64,000 nt of DNA from Liberibacter crescens BT-1 (GTDB lineage Bacteria > Pseudomonadota > Alphaproteobacteria > Rhizobiales > Rhizobiaceae). The notes under the pieces were generated by a model. It ran no database searches and was not told the origin of the DNA. It saw only the letters and a program-made list of their open reading frames with translations. Made by a program: the position numbers and the translations under genes. The stretch spans positions 1,382,501-1,446,500 of the forward strand of contig NC_019907.1 of NCBI RefSeq assembly GCF_000325745.1, written 5' to 3'. Shown here piece by piece: positions 40,322-48,973 of the stretch (position 1 is its first letter; every line of letters begins with the position of its first letter).

Positions 40322-41883
40322 CAGAACAGCTCCTTTGCTTCGTGGGCGGTAGCAATGGCGCGCAAAACGGCACGCGCTTTGTTGCGGCTTTCGTCGGCTT
40401 CTTCCTGTGGAACGGAATCCAGTACCACACCTCCGCCGGCCTGCACCGTGGCGATGCCATCTTCGACGTAGGCGGAACGGATAACAATGCAGGTATCAAG
40501 CGCGCCGGCGGCGGTAAAATAGCCAATCGCACCGCCGTAGCTGCCGCGGCGTTCGCCTTCTGCCTCGGCGATAAGCTGCATGGCGCGGACTTTCGGAACC
40601 CCACTCAAGGTGCCCATATTCATACAAGCGCGGTAGGCGTGCAGTACGTCAAGATCGGCGCGCAGCTGGCCAACAACCCGCGATACTAAATGCATCACGA
40701 AGGAGTAACGATCAACTTTGGTCAGATCGGCTACATAACGGGTGCCCGGCTCGCAAATACGCGCTAGATCGTTGCGCGCCAAATCCACCAGCATTAAGTG
40801 TTCGGCCAGTTCTTTATGATCGGCGCGCATTTCCAGTTCAATGCGGCTGTCGAGATCGGCATCCAATGTGCCGTCGGCGCGCCGTCCGCGCGGCCGAGTG
40901 CCGGCGATGGGGTAGATTTCAATCTGTCTGGTATCAGGGGCGTATTTCAGCGAGCTTTCCGGCGAAGCGCCAAACAGGGTGAACTCATTATCCTGCATAA
41001 AAAACATATACGGGCTGGGATTGCTTTTCTTCAACGTATGGTAGGCGGCGAGCACCGAAGGACAGGGGAGTGAGAAGCGCCGGGAAGGCACGACCTGGAA
41101 ACTTTCCCCTTCGCGGATCGCCTGCTGCATCCGGCGCACGACCTGGCCGTACTCTTCGTCGCTCTGGCTGCAGGTCAATGTCATGGTGTCGATAACCTGA
41201 TGCGGAATGGGCTCCGGCGCTTGGGTGAGCTGATATTGCAACTGCTCAAGGCGGTGCTGCAACCGCTGCTTCTCCGACGGACTGTGGCTGAACAAGCTGC
41301 ATTGCAGTTCGCAGGTTTGTTGCTGATGATCAAGGATCAACAGCGTTTCCGCCAGATAGAAGCAGTAATCGGGGCAGTGCTGTCCTGGACGCAGCGGCGG
41401 CAGAGATTCAAAGCCTGCAACAAGATCATAGGCGAACAGTCCGCCGACAAACATCGCTTTCGGCGCGTCCGGCGGCTGACCGACCAGTGTCAAAAGCAGG
41501 CGCAGACAATCGAATACCGACAGCGAGCGCAGGCGGGCATCCTCATCCACGTCTTGTACCGACGGCGGAAAGGTTAATTCACGGCCGTAGGGATGGGCGA
41601 CGATCGTGACCTCTTCGGGTAAGGCGGCATCCAATAGCAGCAACAGCGCAGCGCCGTTGGCGCTCAGCGCCTGTAGCGTGACAGTCTGGCCAAGGGCGGT
41701 GATACGCAGCGCGCTATCCACCACCATCATGCTTTCCAGATCATGCTTCTTATCGATCTCGGCCAATTCCAGCAATAGCGTCGCGGGCCGCGGGCCGCAT
41801 AACTGATTGAACATGACCGTCGAGTCGGGGCGGTAAGGGGCCTGCGCGTGCAGCAATTCTATCTGGTACTGACTGGTTGGCAT
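40321..41883 (-). CDS. trpE: Anthranilate synthase component I, with changed feedback site
   Basis: Makes anthranilate from chorismate, 520 aa, the same length as in E. coli and alignable without gaps at the N-terminus. The feedback motif LLES (residues 37-40) reads LLEL: Ser40 is Leu, codon TTG at 41764-41766, one C-to-T change from TCG. Known changes at this serine in enterobacterial TrpE relieve tryptophan inhibition. The catalytic part ([35 protein letters not shown]) is intact. AGGA lies 9 bases before ATG. Confidence 0.96.
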   Translation of the reverse strand: MPTSQYQIELLHAQAPYRPDSTVMFNQLCGPRPATLLLELAEIDKKHDLESMMVVDSALRITALGQTVTLQALSANGAALLLLLDAALPEEVTIVAHPYGRELTFPPSVQDVDEDARLRSLSVFDCLRLLLTLVGQPPDAPKAMFVGGLFAYDLVAGFESLPPLRPGQHCPDYCFYLAETLLILDHQQQTCELQCSLFSHSPSEKQRLQHRLEQLQYQLTQAPEPIPHQVIDTMTLTCSQSDEEYGQVVRRMQQAIREGESFQVVPSRRFSLPCPSVLAAYHTLKKSNPSPYMFFMQDNEFTLFGASPESSLKYAPDTRQIEIYPIAGTRPRGRRADGTLDADLDSRIELEMRADHKELAEHLMLVDLARNDLARICEPGTRYVADLTKVDRYSFVMHLVSRVVGQLRADLDVLHAYRACMNMGTLSGVPKVRAMQLIAEAEGERRGSYGGAIGYFTAAGALDTCIVIRSAYVEDGIATVQAGGGVVLDSVPQEEADESRNKARAVLRAIATAHEAKELF

Positions 41884-41909
41884 TATCTGTTTTCCTGATT
41901 GTCGCCTAT

Positions 41910-41916
41910 AAAAAAA
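41910..41916 (-). promoter_or_regulatory. Remnant of the deleted trp attenuator
   Basis: Seven T on the coding strand lie three bases (CAG) after the leader-peptide stop. In E. coli about 80 bases of pairing segments 2, 3 and 4 separate the two. Here they are absent and only 36 bases lie between the leader stop and the trpE ATG, so no terminator or antiterminator hairpin can form. Confidence 0.75.
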
Positions 41917-41919
41917 CTG

Positions 41920-41970
41920 CTAAAGGGAGGTGCGCCACCGGCGAAGCATTACGGTTGGAAAGGTCATCAT
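41920..41970 (-). CDS. trpL: trp leader peptide remnant
   Basis: A 16-codon frame, MMTFPTVMLRRWRTSL, sits between the trp promoter and trpE. Its end WRTSL matches the end of E. coli TrpL (GWWRTS), but only one of the two tandem tryptophan codons remains. The name rests on position and this short match. With the attenuator gone it probably has no regulatory effect. Confidence 0.7.
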   Translation of the reverse strand: MMTFPTVMLRRWRTSL

Positions 41971-42005
41971 TTTGCGCGTCTCAAAGGTCGTTGTTGAACA
42001 TCGTT

Positions 42006-42034
42006 CTAGTACTACTTAAGAGATAAAAAGTCAA
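42006..42034 (-). promoter_or_regulatory. trp promoter and degenerate operator
   Basis: On the minus strand TTGACT (42029-42034) and TACTAG (42006-42011) are separated by 17 bases. AAGTAGTACTAG across the -10 resembles half of the E. coli TrpR operator (CTAGTAC), but the palindrome is broken. It lies between trpL and the divergent rnm, as in enterobacteria. No trpR gene is in this window. Confidence 0.6.
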
Positions 42035-42092
42035 CCATAATGAATGAACTCATGAAAATAAATCCACTAGTTGAATTCAGCTCACCGTTATC

Positions 42093-42259
42093 ATGCCCTT
42101 GACGGCACAATCGATGACGACAGCCTTACGCGTTATTTATGACCTGCATAGCCATACCACCGCTTCCGATGGCCTGCTCTCGCCGCGGGAAAACTGGTGG
42201 TGCGCGTCCATTGGCGTGGCCACCAACGTAGCCAATGTCTTTAAAAATATCTGTCGCGG
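42093..42259 (+). pseudogene. rnm: Truncated RNase AM / rnm (yciV, trpH) fragment
   Basis: PHP-domain phosphoesterase, about 290 aa in E. coli, reduced here to about 55 codons. The start VIYDLHSHTTASDGLLSP matches the metal-binding N-terminus. It then jumps to CASIGVATNVANVFKNICRG, which aligns with an internal region (GKASSMADVFKKYLARG in E. coli), so about 330 bases are lost. The IS-end-like repeat cuts it off at 42260. Divergent rnm-trpL is the conserved enterobacterial arrangement. Confidence 0.85.
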
Positions 42260-42289
42260 CTTACCACCCAACGATTTTTAGAGGTGCTG
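42260..42289 (-). repeat. IS-end-like repeat at the right of the island
   Basis: Same sequence and orientation as 35233-35263 (ACGATTTTTAGA core, GTGCTG end). On one side it truncates rnm; on the other it adjoins a transposase remnant. It therefore looks like the 3' end of an insertion sequence that had landed in rnm. Confidence 0.7.
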
Positions 42290-42605
42290 GTTTCAGGCCG
42301 CACTGAGCACATCGGATGAGACGTCGTAATTCGCCACCGTCTTAGAGCGACCATTCCGATAGTACGATCATCTCCCGGTGACGTTTGATCAAGGCTAACA
42401 ACGATGGTCTGCCCGTGCCTACACACGGCGGCCAACAAGCGAGAAGCCAATTCCATCGTGTTGCAACTGCGTGTGTCGATAAGAGTTGCGATCATAATAG
42501 CCAGCTTCTCTCGCAAACTCTTGTTCATATGGGGAAAAAGCTCAGACAAGTCACTAACGAGAGATCCTGCCAAATGCTCTACACCGCCCATACCTACCAC
42601 ATAAA
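42290..42605 (-). pseudogene. Transposase remnant, probably IS4-like
   Basis: A decayed minus-strand frame of about 100 codons. The part SLREKLAIMIATLIDTRSCN near the start and GQTIVVSLDQTSPGDDRTIG later resemble IS4-type transposases as I remember them; the catalytic part in between and beyond is deleted or shifted. It marks the right edge of the GC-rich DNA. Family assignment is from memory. Confidence 0.55.
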
Positions 42606-42688
42606 TATAATAAAATCATTAAATTAAAAATCTATTATTAAAATCATGGGGTTGCAAGATTTTATAAAAAACTTTTTTATATCAATAT

Positions 42689-45433
42689 TTGACTGATAAA
42701 AAAGAAGGACATAGAACATTGTATGAAACACATCCCTTATTAGAAAACAGTTCTAAAACCAAGTCTTTGTATTCAGAGGAAAGTCGGGTATCAGCTACTC
42801 CGATGATACAACAATACATTGAAATAAAATCTGCTAATCCAGATAGCCTTCTCTTTTATCGGATGGGTGAGTTTTATGAACTATTTTTTGATGATGCCTT
42901 AGAAGCTTCTCGTTCTCTTGGAATTGCTTTAACAAAACGTGGTCAACATCTGGGTCAAGATATTCCCATGTGCGGTGTCCCGGTACATACTGCTGATGAT
43001 TATCTACAAAAACTTATTACATTGGGTTATCGTGTTGCTGTATGCGAACAAACAGAAGATCCTGCAGAAGCCAAAAAACGTGGTGCAAAATCAGTTGTAC
43101 GTCGTGATGTAGTCCGTCTTGTAACCCCCGGTACATTAACAGAAGAAAAACTTCTTTCTCCTGCAGATTCTAATTATCTAATGGCCTTAGCACGTGTGCG
43201 AGGTAATTGGGCAATTTCTTGGATTGATATTTCTACTGGAATTTTTAGACTTTCTGAGACAAGCAGAGAAAATTTACTTGCAGATATTTCAAGAAATGAT
43301 CCACATGAAATAATTGTTTCTGATACTTTATTTTCTATCGCCGAACTTAAACCTATCTTTGATACGCTAGGACGTATAGTAGTGCCACAACCAGCTGTGT
43401 TTTTTGATAGTGCTTTAGCGCAAGATCGTATCGCAAGTTATTATGGAGTAAAAACTTTAGATAGCTTCGGGGTTTTCTCAATTGCTGAAATCACTGCAGC
43501 TGCAGCTGCTATTGCTTATATTGAAAAAACACAAATTTCAAGACGGCCCGTACTCAAAAAGCCTGAACATCAAAAAAGTTCATCAACACTCTTTATTGAT
43601 CCTGCTACTCGTACAAATCTAGAATTAACAAGAACATTGTCCGGCTCTCGGGATGGTTCTCTTCTTAAAACCATTAATTTCTGTATAACAGGAAGCGGAT
43701 CACGACTATTAGCTGAACGACTTGCATCTCCATTAACTGATCCAAAAGAAATTGATATTCGCCTTGATTCTATAGAGTTTTTTTTAAACAACCCATTAAT
43801 AATTCCAAAATTACAAGAAATTTTAAGCTCTTCTTCCGATATAGCACGCGCATTATCTCGTTTAGCACTTGGACGAGGAGGCCCTCGTGATATTGGAACT
43901 ATCCGCACAGGAATACACTCTGGAAAAGCAACGGCTCATCTTCTTAATGGAATAAAAATTCCTAATGAATTGCAAAATGCAATACATACACTTGAAATGC
44001 TGCCTTCCTCTCTTGAGATGTCCTTATCTACAATGATGGCAGATGATTTGCCTCTGCTCAAACGAGATGGAGGATTTATACGGGATGGCGCAGATCCTGA
44101 TCTTGACCAAGCACGTTTATTGCGTGATACCTCTCGCCGTATAATTGCTTCTTTACAATTACAATATATAGAAGAAACAGCTATCAAATCTCTTAAAATT
44201 AAATACAACAATGTATTGGGTTATTTTATAGAAATAACATCAAATCATTCTGAAACATTAACAGCTACAAAAGAAGCTAAAGCCAGATTCATCCACCGTC
44301 AAACAATGGCTAATGTCATGCGGTTTACTACTCTTGAACTTGCTGACCTAGAAAGCCAAATCGCAAATGCTGCTGACAGAGCTTTATCAATTGAACTAGA
44401 AACATTTGAAACATTGTCTCAATCTATAGTTGATAATGCAGATATTTTAACAGAAGCAGCATATGCGCTTTCTGTAATTGATGTATCAATAGCACTCGCT
44501 CAATTATCAAAAGAACAAAACTATTGTCGTCCTATGATTGATAATTCGAAAAAATTTATTATCAAAGATGGACGTCACCCAGTTATTGAACAGAAATTAC
44601 ATTGCCAACTCTCGAGGCCATTTATTGCTAATGACTGCGATCTATCTTCTTCTTTAGGAGAAGATAGCAGCAATATTTGGTTGCTTACAGGACCTAATAT
44701 GGGAGGAAAGTCTACTTTTCTTCGTCAAAATGCTCTTATCATAATAATGGCACAGATGGGGTCTTATGTTCCTGCAACCTCTGCTCATATTGGTATTGTT
44801 GATAGATTGTTCTCTCGTGTTGGTGCAGCTGATGATTTAGCACGTGGACGATCTACTTTCATGGTAGAAATGATTGAAACCGCAACTATTCTTAATCAAG
44901 CTACTGATAGATCCTTTGTTATCCTTGATGAAATTGGGCGAGGTACCTCTACTTTTGATGGCCTTTCTATAGCATGGGCAGCCATAGAACATTTACATGA
45001 AATTAACTTTTGTCGAGGCCTATTAGCCACTCATTTCCATGAACTGACAACAATATCAGAACAGCTCTCAAGAATTAAAAATGTTACATTGAAAGTTCAA
45101 GTATCGAATGGAGATATCATCTTTCTTCATGAGATAGGACCAGGTATCGCTAACCATTCCTATGGAATACAGGTAGCAAAATTAGCAGGATTACCACTTT
45201 CAACAATCGATCGAGCATATCATATCTTAGAAAAACTTAAAGAAACATATTCTAAAATATATTCTGGAACTGATTTTATTGATGATATACATCTCTTTAA
45301 ATATAAAAAATTAAATCAAAAAGAAGACGAATCTTCTAAAATTCTTAAGATCATTCAACAGCTTAACCTTGATGAAATGACACCTCGAGATGCCTTAGAA
45401 ATGCTATACAAAATAAAAACTTCATTAAAATAA
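42689..45433 (+). CDS. mutS: DNA mismatch repair protein MutS
   Basis: Recognises mismatches and starts repair with MutL, 914 aa. The mismatch-binding motif [13 protein letters not shown] lies near residue 57. Walker [11 protein letters not shown] is near 667, and [19 protein letters not shown] and ATHFHEL follow. The start is uncertain: TTG at 42689 has no clear ribosome-binding site, and the first codons overlap the right copy of the 24-bp repeat. The next ATG (about 42803) would trim a conserved region. The island may have altered its promoter. Confidence 0.94.
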   Translation: MTDKKEGHRTLYETHPLLENSSKTKSLYSEESRVSATPMIQQYIEIKSANPDSLLFYRMGEFYELFFDDALEASRSLGIALTKRGQHLGQDIPMCGVPVHTADDYLQKLITLGYRVAVCEQTEDPAEAKKRGAKSVVRRDVVRLVTPGTLTEEKLLSPADSNYLMALARVRGNWAISWIDISTGIFRLSETSRENLLADISRNDPHEIIVSDTLFSIAELKPIFDTLGRIVVPQPAVFFDSALAQDRIASYYGVKTLDSFGVFSIAEITAAAAAIAYIEKTQISRRPVLKKPEHQKSSSTLFIDPATRTNLELTRTLSGSRDGSLLKTINFCITGSGSRLLAERLASPLTDPKEIDIRLDSIEFFLNNPLIIPKLQEILSSSSDIARALSRLALGRGGPRDIGTIRTGIHSGKATAHLLNGIKIPNELQNAIHTLEMLPSSLEMSLSTMMADDLPLLKRDGGFIRDGADPDLDQARLLRDTSRRIIASLQLQYIEETAIKSLKIKYNNVLGYFIEITSNHSETLTATKEAKARFIHRQTMANVMRFTTLELADLESQIANAADRALSIELETFETLSQSIVDNADILTEAAYALSVIDVSIALAQLSKEQNYCRPMIDNSKKFIIKDGRHPVIEQKLHCQLSRPFIANDCDLSSSLGEDSSNIWLLTGPNMGGKSTFLRQNALIIIMAQMGSYVPATSAHIGIVDRLFSRVGAADDLARGRSTFMVEMIETATILNQATDRSFVILDEIGRGTSTFDGLSIAWAAIEHLHEINFCRGLLATHFHELTTISEQLSRIKNVTLKVQVSNGDIIFLHEIGPGIANHSYGIQVAKLAGLPLSTIDRAYHILEKLKETYSKIYSGTDFIDDIHLFKYKKLNQKEDESSKILKIIQQLNLDEMTPRDALEMLYKIKTSLK
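42711..42734. repeat. 24-bp direct repeat, right copy
   Basis: Matches 35189-35212 at 23 of 24 bases, including the exact 17-mer ATTGTATGAAACACATC, and lies in codons 8-15 of mutS. It is 106 bases outside the last GC-rich sequence. Confidence 0.85.
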
Positions 45434-45595
45434 TTTAAGTTTACATAGCATACTTACATAAATTATATTATAACAATGAACTTTTAAAGCTAACTTCTTT
45501 AGAAAGCTTTTATTGTAAACACAAAACTCCCATCATATGAGTAAATATGTCTTAAAATTCATATAATGCGTTATAACCCATTAAAAAGTAAGAAA

Positions 45596-46297
45596 TCAAA
45601 GTATTTTATCAATGATAGCTGAGAATGTTCCTTCTGACATATCTCCAAGGTATCTTTTTCCATTAATGAAAAAAGTAGGCGTAGAATTAACTCCAAAATT
45701 TTTAGCAGCATTCTCTTTAACAGCATTTAAATTATCAAGAAGTTTCTGATTCGTTAAACAAACCTTAAAACTTTCCTGAGAAAAACCAGCTACTTTAGAT
45801 ACATTAAACAAAGCTTCCCGATTATTATCAGATGCTAACCAAACTTTTTGTTGTTTAAAAAGCATAGAAATAAAAGCTAAATATTTCCCTTCCCCTTGAT
45901 CCTCTAAGCACCTAGCTAACATAAATGCAGCTGTTGCTACTACATCTAAAGGAAATTCTCTTACAATTAAAAGTACTTTGCCCGTATCTATATATTTCTT
46001 TTTAATTAAATCCAAAGTTCTATTATGAAAATCTGCACAGTGCACACATGTCATTGACACATATTCAACTATCTTAACCGGAGAATCTTGATTACCTATA
46101 GAAATTTCTTTCATAGGACCAGGTACAAGCAATTTCTTAATATATACTTCACCATCAGCTTCTGGCACTGTTATTGAAACAGCTTTCTTAGTTGAATTAT
46201 CTTTTTTTCCTTCATCACCACAACCAAAAAGCATCATAAGAACAGCTATACCAGCAAAAAATTGATATTTTTTACTCAAAATACGAATAATAAACAT
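45596..46297 (-). CDS. DsbA-family thioredoxin-fold lipoprotein
   Basis: Predicted periplasmic disulfide oxidoreductase, 233 aa. The N-terminal signal ends LMMLFGC, a lipobox. The thioredoxin fold has EYVSMTCVHCADFH, with the CVHC active site near residue 85, and later the cis-Pro region FGVNSTPTFFINGKRYLG. It belongs to the DsbA/thioredoxin_4 group common in alphaproteobacteria. It converges with mutS. Confidence 0.87.
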   Translation of the reverse strand: MFIIRILSKKYQFFAGIAVLMMLFGCGDEGKKDNSTKKAVSITVPEADGEVYIKKLLVPGPMKEISIGNQDSPVKIVEYVSMTCVHCADFHNRTLDLIKKKYIDTGKVLLIVREFPLDVVATAAFMLARCLEDQGEGKYLAFISMLFKQQKVWLASDNNREALFNVSKVAGFSQESFKVCLTNQKLLDNLNAVKENAAKNFGVNSTPTFFINGKRYLGDMSEGTFSAIIDKIL

Positions 46298-46412
46298 TGC
46301 TTCCCCAAATCAAAATCTTTTTAATCATGCTGAAGTTTCAAACAGCCTTAGAATTAATATAGCTATTTACCTCAATAACAAGAATGAAAACCGACCTTTA
46401 TAAATAACAGTT

Positions 46413-46889
46413 TTAACTTCTAAAAACACCATACCCAAGGCGCATTAATGCCTTTCTTAAAGCTATATCTTTAATACATTGCGTTTTTTTATCAACATTT
46501 TTAAGAACTTCTGGTTCTAAAGAATTAAAATTAACATTACACATATTAGATGATATAGATCTTTGTATAACACGTATCTGGTCAATAGCACGAAAACCAA
46601 AAAAACCATTAACACGTTCAATAATTTGTTTTTTTGAATGCATCAAAAATAGAACACGAGACCTCTCACAATAAATGGTCAGGATACCACCACTCAATTT
46701 CTTATTCAAGCTAACTCTTTCATTGCCACGATTTCGATGTAACCAAATTATTTTTTCTGGCCTACAATAGTTCGAAAGATCAGAACCAATAATATTATCC
46801 CATGATCTAATAAACGATGTATCTATTCCTCCTTTACGAGTCAACAAAGGATCAATTAAACTGTTAGCAACCTCAGAAAGATGTTTCAT
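46413..46889 (-). CDS. DUF721 (DciA-like) protein
   Basis: A 158-aa DUF721 protein; some family members (DciA) load the replicative helicase. Recognisable parts are the N-terminal FIRSWDNIIGSDLSNYCRPEKI and the following GGILTIYCERSRVLFLMHSKKQII. Alphaproteobacterial homologues often sit next to a DsbA-like gene and mutY, as here. The function is inferred from the family only. Confidence 0.8.
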   Translation of the reverse strand: MKHLSEVANSLIDPLLTRKGGIDTSFIRSWDNIIGSDLSNYCRPEKIIWLHRNRGNERVSLNKKLSGGILTIYCERSRVLFLMHSKKQIIERVNGFFGFRAIDQIRVIQRSISSNMCNVNFNSLEPEVLKNVDKKTQCIKDIALRKALMRLGYGVFRS

Positions 46890-46908
46890 GTATGGAATTT
46901 CTTATCTG

Positions 46909-47691
46909 CTATACCGAACGATCTCGTGTAAAAGTTTTTAAAACTATGTGGATTATAGGCAAAAAAAGAGCATATATTACCCGGGCCAATGCATCAACAC
47001 TTCGAAAAATATATGCTGGAATCCTTTTCAAAGGATAAAACTTCTGTTTAGAACTAATATCAAAAATCCTGCTATGTATTGCCTGTTCACTAGGAAAAAT
47101 AAAATCAGAATACACAACATAAACTATTGTCCTATAAAACCAAGTTAATTCCAGCATCATATCATAGGGCAAACACATTGGCTTAAGACGCCGCAGCAAT
47201 TTAATGGCACTATTTCGAGTGACTAAATATGCAGCAGAAGAACCATGTGGTCCATGGAGACAATAGCCCAAATAATCTCCCATATCAGTCTTAGTTGCCG
47301 GGATAAAGCCTACCTTTCTGTGATTGCGTATTTTTATAACATCAGCGTACGGAACAGCTTTTAAGATAGACTTGCAACGTTGCAACAAATCTTTAGGAAG
47401 CAATACATCATCTTCAAGAATAAGAGCGGCTTCATGTCCATCAGAAACAAATTTCTCTAAGGCTGCAACATGACTATAATAACAACCATACTCTCCAGGC
47501 ATTAATTTGCGACCATTTATAAGAGAGAATATCCAATAACTGAAATTATAACGCTCTTCACTGGAAACTCTATATCCATTTAAAGCAGGGATCCTTATAA
47601 TCTCGAGAGATATCAACTTCGAATTCTCTTCAATATTACATCGACGTACCTTTGAATCTTCTAGGTTAATATAATAAGCTACTATATTCAC
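46909..47691 (-). CDS. Glycosyltransferase family 25, LPS-type
   Basis: Predicted LPS or lipooligosaccharide glycosyltransferase, 260 aa. It begins with YYINLEDSKVRRCNIEENS, typical of GT25, and has GCYYSHVAALEKF and the metal-binding LILEDDVLLP near residue 95. The C-terminal half is basic and more variable. It diverges from mutY. The sugar and acceptor are unknown. Confidence 0.85.
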   Translation of the reverse strand: MNIVAYYINLEDSKVRRCNIEENSKLISLEIIRIPALNGYRVSSEERYNFSYWIFSLINGRKLMPGEYGCYYSHVAALEKFVSDGHEAALILEDDVLLPKDLLQRCKSILKAVPYADVIKIRNHRKVGFIPATKTDMGDYLGYCLHGPHGSSAAYLVTRNSAIKLLRRLKPMCLPYDMMLELTWFYRTIVYVVYSDFIFPSEQAIHSRIFDISSKQKFYPLKRIPAYIFRSVDALARVIYALFLPIIHIVLKTFTRDRSV

Positions 47692-47786
47692 GATATCCCT
47701 TTTAAGGTATTTTTTATGGCAGGAAAACAGCTTTTAATATTCAAAGTTAAAATCTTTTATATAATAAAAAAATAGGCTCAAAGTAT

Positions 47787-48863
47787 ATGCTACAATCAAA
47801 TTGTACAGAAATACAAAATTATATCCTCAATTGGTATGACATTTATCATCGTAAGCTACCATGGAGGATATCTCCTAGCAATACTAACTTAGAAAAAACT
47901 CCTGATCCTTATAAAATATGGCTTTCTGAAATAATGCTACAGCAAACAACCGTTACAACGGCGAAACCTTATTTCATAAAATTCATTGAAAAATGGCCCA
48001 CAATAAATGACCTTGCTTCTGCAACAAATGAAGAAATATTAGTTGCTTGGGCAGGACTTGGTTATTACACACGGGCACGAAATTTAAAAAAATGCGCTGA
48101 AATCATAATAGATAAGTACAGAGGAAAATTTCCCGACACAGAAGTATCTTTAAAATGCCTGCCTGGTATAGGAGAGTATACTGCTGCAGCTATTGCAGCT
48201 ATTGCTTTTGGTCATCCAGCACTTGTAATAGATGGCAATATTGAGCGCGTCATATCAAGATTTTTTGCAATAAATGAGCCTTCTCCTACTTCTAAGGGAT
48301 CAGTAAAAAAGCACCTTCAAACAATACTCCCAAAATCTAGACCAGGTGACTTTTCTCAAGCTCTGATGGATATAGGATCCCTCATTTGTATGCCAAAGAA
48401 AACATTATGTACAATATGTCCTATCAAAAGAGATTGTGTAGCTTTCTCTCAAGGAAAACCTGAATTCTTCCCTGTAAAATCTGAAAAGAAAAAGAAACCT
48501 TTACGTGTCGGCGCCATTTTTTTAGCAGTAACATCTAACAATGATATCCTTCTTAGAAAACGAACAACAGGAACTCTTCTGGCTGGAATGACTGAACTTC
48601 CAACAAGTAACTGGACATCTAAAAATGATGGAGAAACGAGTTCTGAAGCTGCACCTTTCTTTGCAGAATGGCATTTATGTAATAATATAACGCATATTTT
48701 TACTCACTTTAAGCTCACATTATCTGTCTGGAAAACCCATATACCTCAAAAAATTATTCTTTCAGGAAGCTGGTGGTGCCCGATAGAAAATCTCAATGAA
48801 GAAGCATTACCAATGGTGATGAAAAAAGCTCTTATTGCAGGGGGAATTAAATTAAGGCTTTAA
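47787..48863 (+). CDS. mutY: A/G-specific adenine glycosylase MutY
   Basis: Removes adenine mispaired with 8-oxoguanine, 358 aa. The catalytic Glu is in WLSEIMLQQT. The helix-hairpin-helix is LPGIGEYTAAAIAA near residue 125, and the Asp follows in VIDGNIERVISR. The [4Fe-4S] site CMPKKTLCTICPIKRDC (C-X6-C-X2-C-X5-C) is complete. A Nudix-like C-terminal domain contacts 8-oxoG. ATG at 47787 follows an AT-rich leader. Confidence 0.95.
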   Translation: MLQSNCTEIQNYILNWYDIYHRKLPWRISPSNTNLEKTPDPYKIWLSEIMLQQTTVTTAKPYFIKFIEKWPTINDLASATNEEILVAWAGLGYYTRARNLKKCAEIIIDKYRGKFPDTEVSLKCLPGIGEYTAAAIAAIAFGHPALVIDGNIERVISRFFAINEPSPTSKGSVKKHLQTILPKSRPGDFSQALMDIGSLICMPKKTLCTICPIKRDCVAFSQGKPEFFPVKSEKKKKPLRVGAIFLAVTSNNDILLRKRTTGTLLAGMTELPTSNWTSKNDGETSSEAAPFFAEWHLCNNITHIFTHFKLTLSVWKTHIPQKIILSGSWWCPIENLNEEALPMVMKKALIAGGIKLRL

Positions 48864-48882
48864 ATCTAATGAAAAGATAATT

Positions 48883-48920
48883 TCCGCAAAGTTGCTAATT
48901 TACCATTGAGCTACACTTTT
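48883..48920 (-). pseudogene. Possible tRNA remnant
   Basis: On the minus strand GTGTAGCTCAATGGTAAATT looks like the acceptor junction and D-arm of a tRNA, followed by AGCAACTTTGCGGAA. No matching anticodon stem, T-arm (GGTTCGAATCC type) or acceptor 3' half follows, so at most a 5' fragment remains. It lies between mutY and dcd. Confidence 0.3.
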
Positions 48921-48973
48921 TTCTTTATATGTTTAAATAATTGTGATCGCTTTAAAAACTCTAAAGTATTTCC

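Larger units (their letters stand above)
35233..42605. mobile_element. Putative horizontally acquired tryptophan island
   Basis: A GC-rich block set in AT-rich native DNA between lspA and mutS. It holds rnm (truncated), the trp promoter and leader, and trpEGDC(F)BA in the enterobacterial order. TrpC is fused to TrpF and TrpG is separate from TrpD, as in Serratia-like and several insect-symbiont enterobacteria but not E. coli. Both ends carry the same IS-end-like sequence. A decayed composite transposon is one reading. A mis-joined contig from a co-resident symbiont is the alternative. The boundaries are approximate. Confidence 0.75.

Noticed and set aside
35332-41883. Many long frames antisense to the trp genes
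   Set aside because: GC-rich coding DNA produces long shadow frames; none has a known domain while the trp genes match full length.
45510-45560. Possible hairpin between mutS and the DsbA-like gene
   Set aside because: The AAAGCT/AGCTTT stem is short with a long loop and no good T-run.
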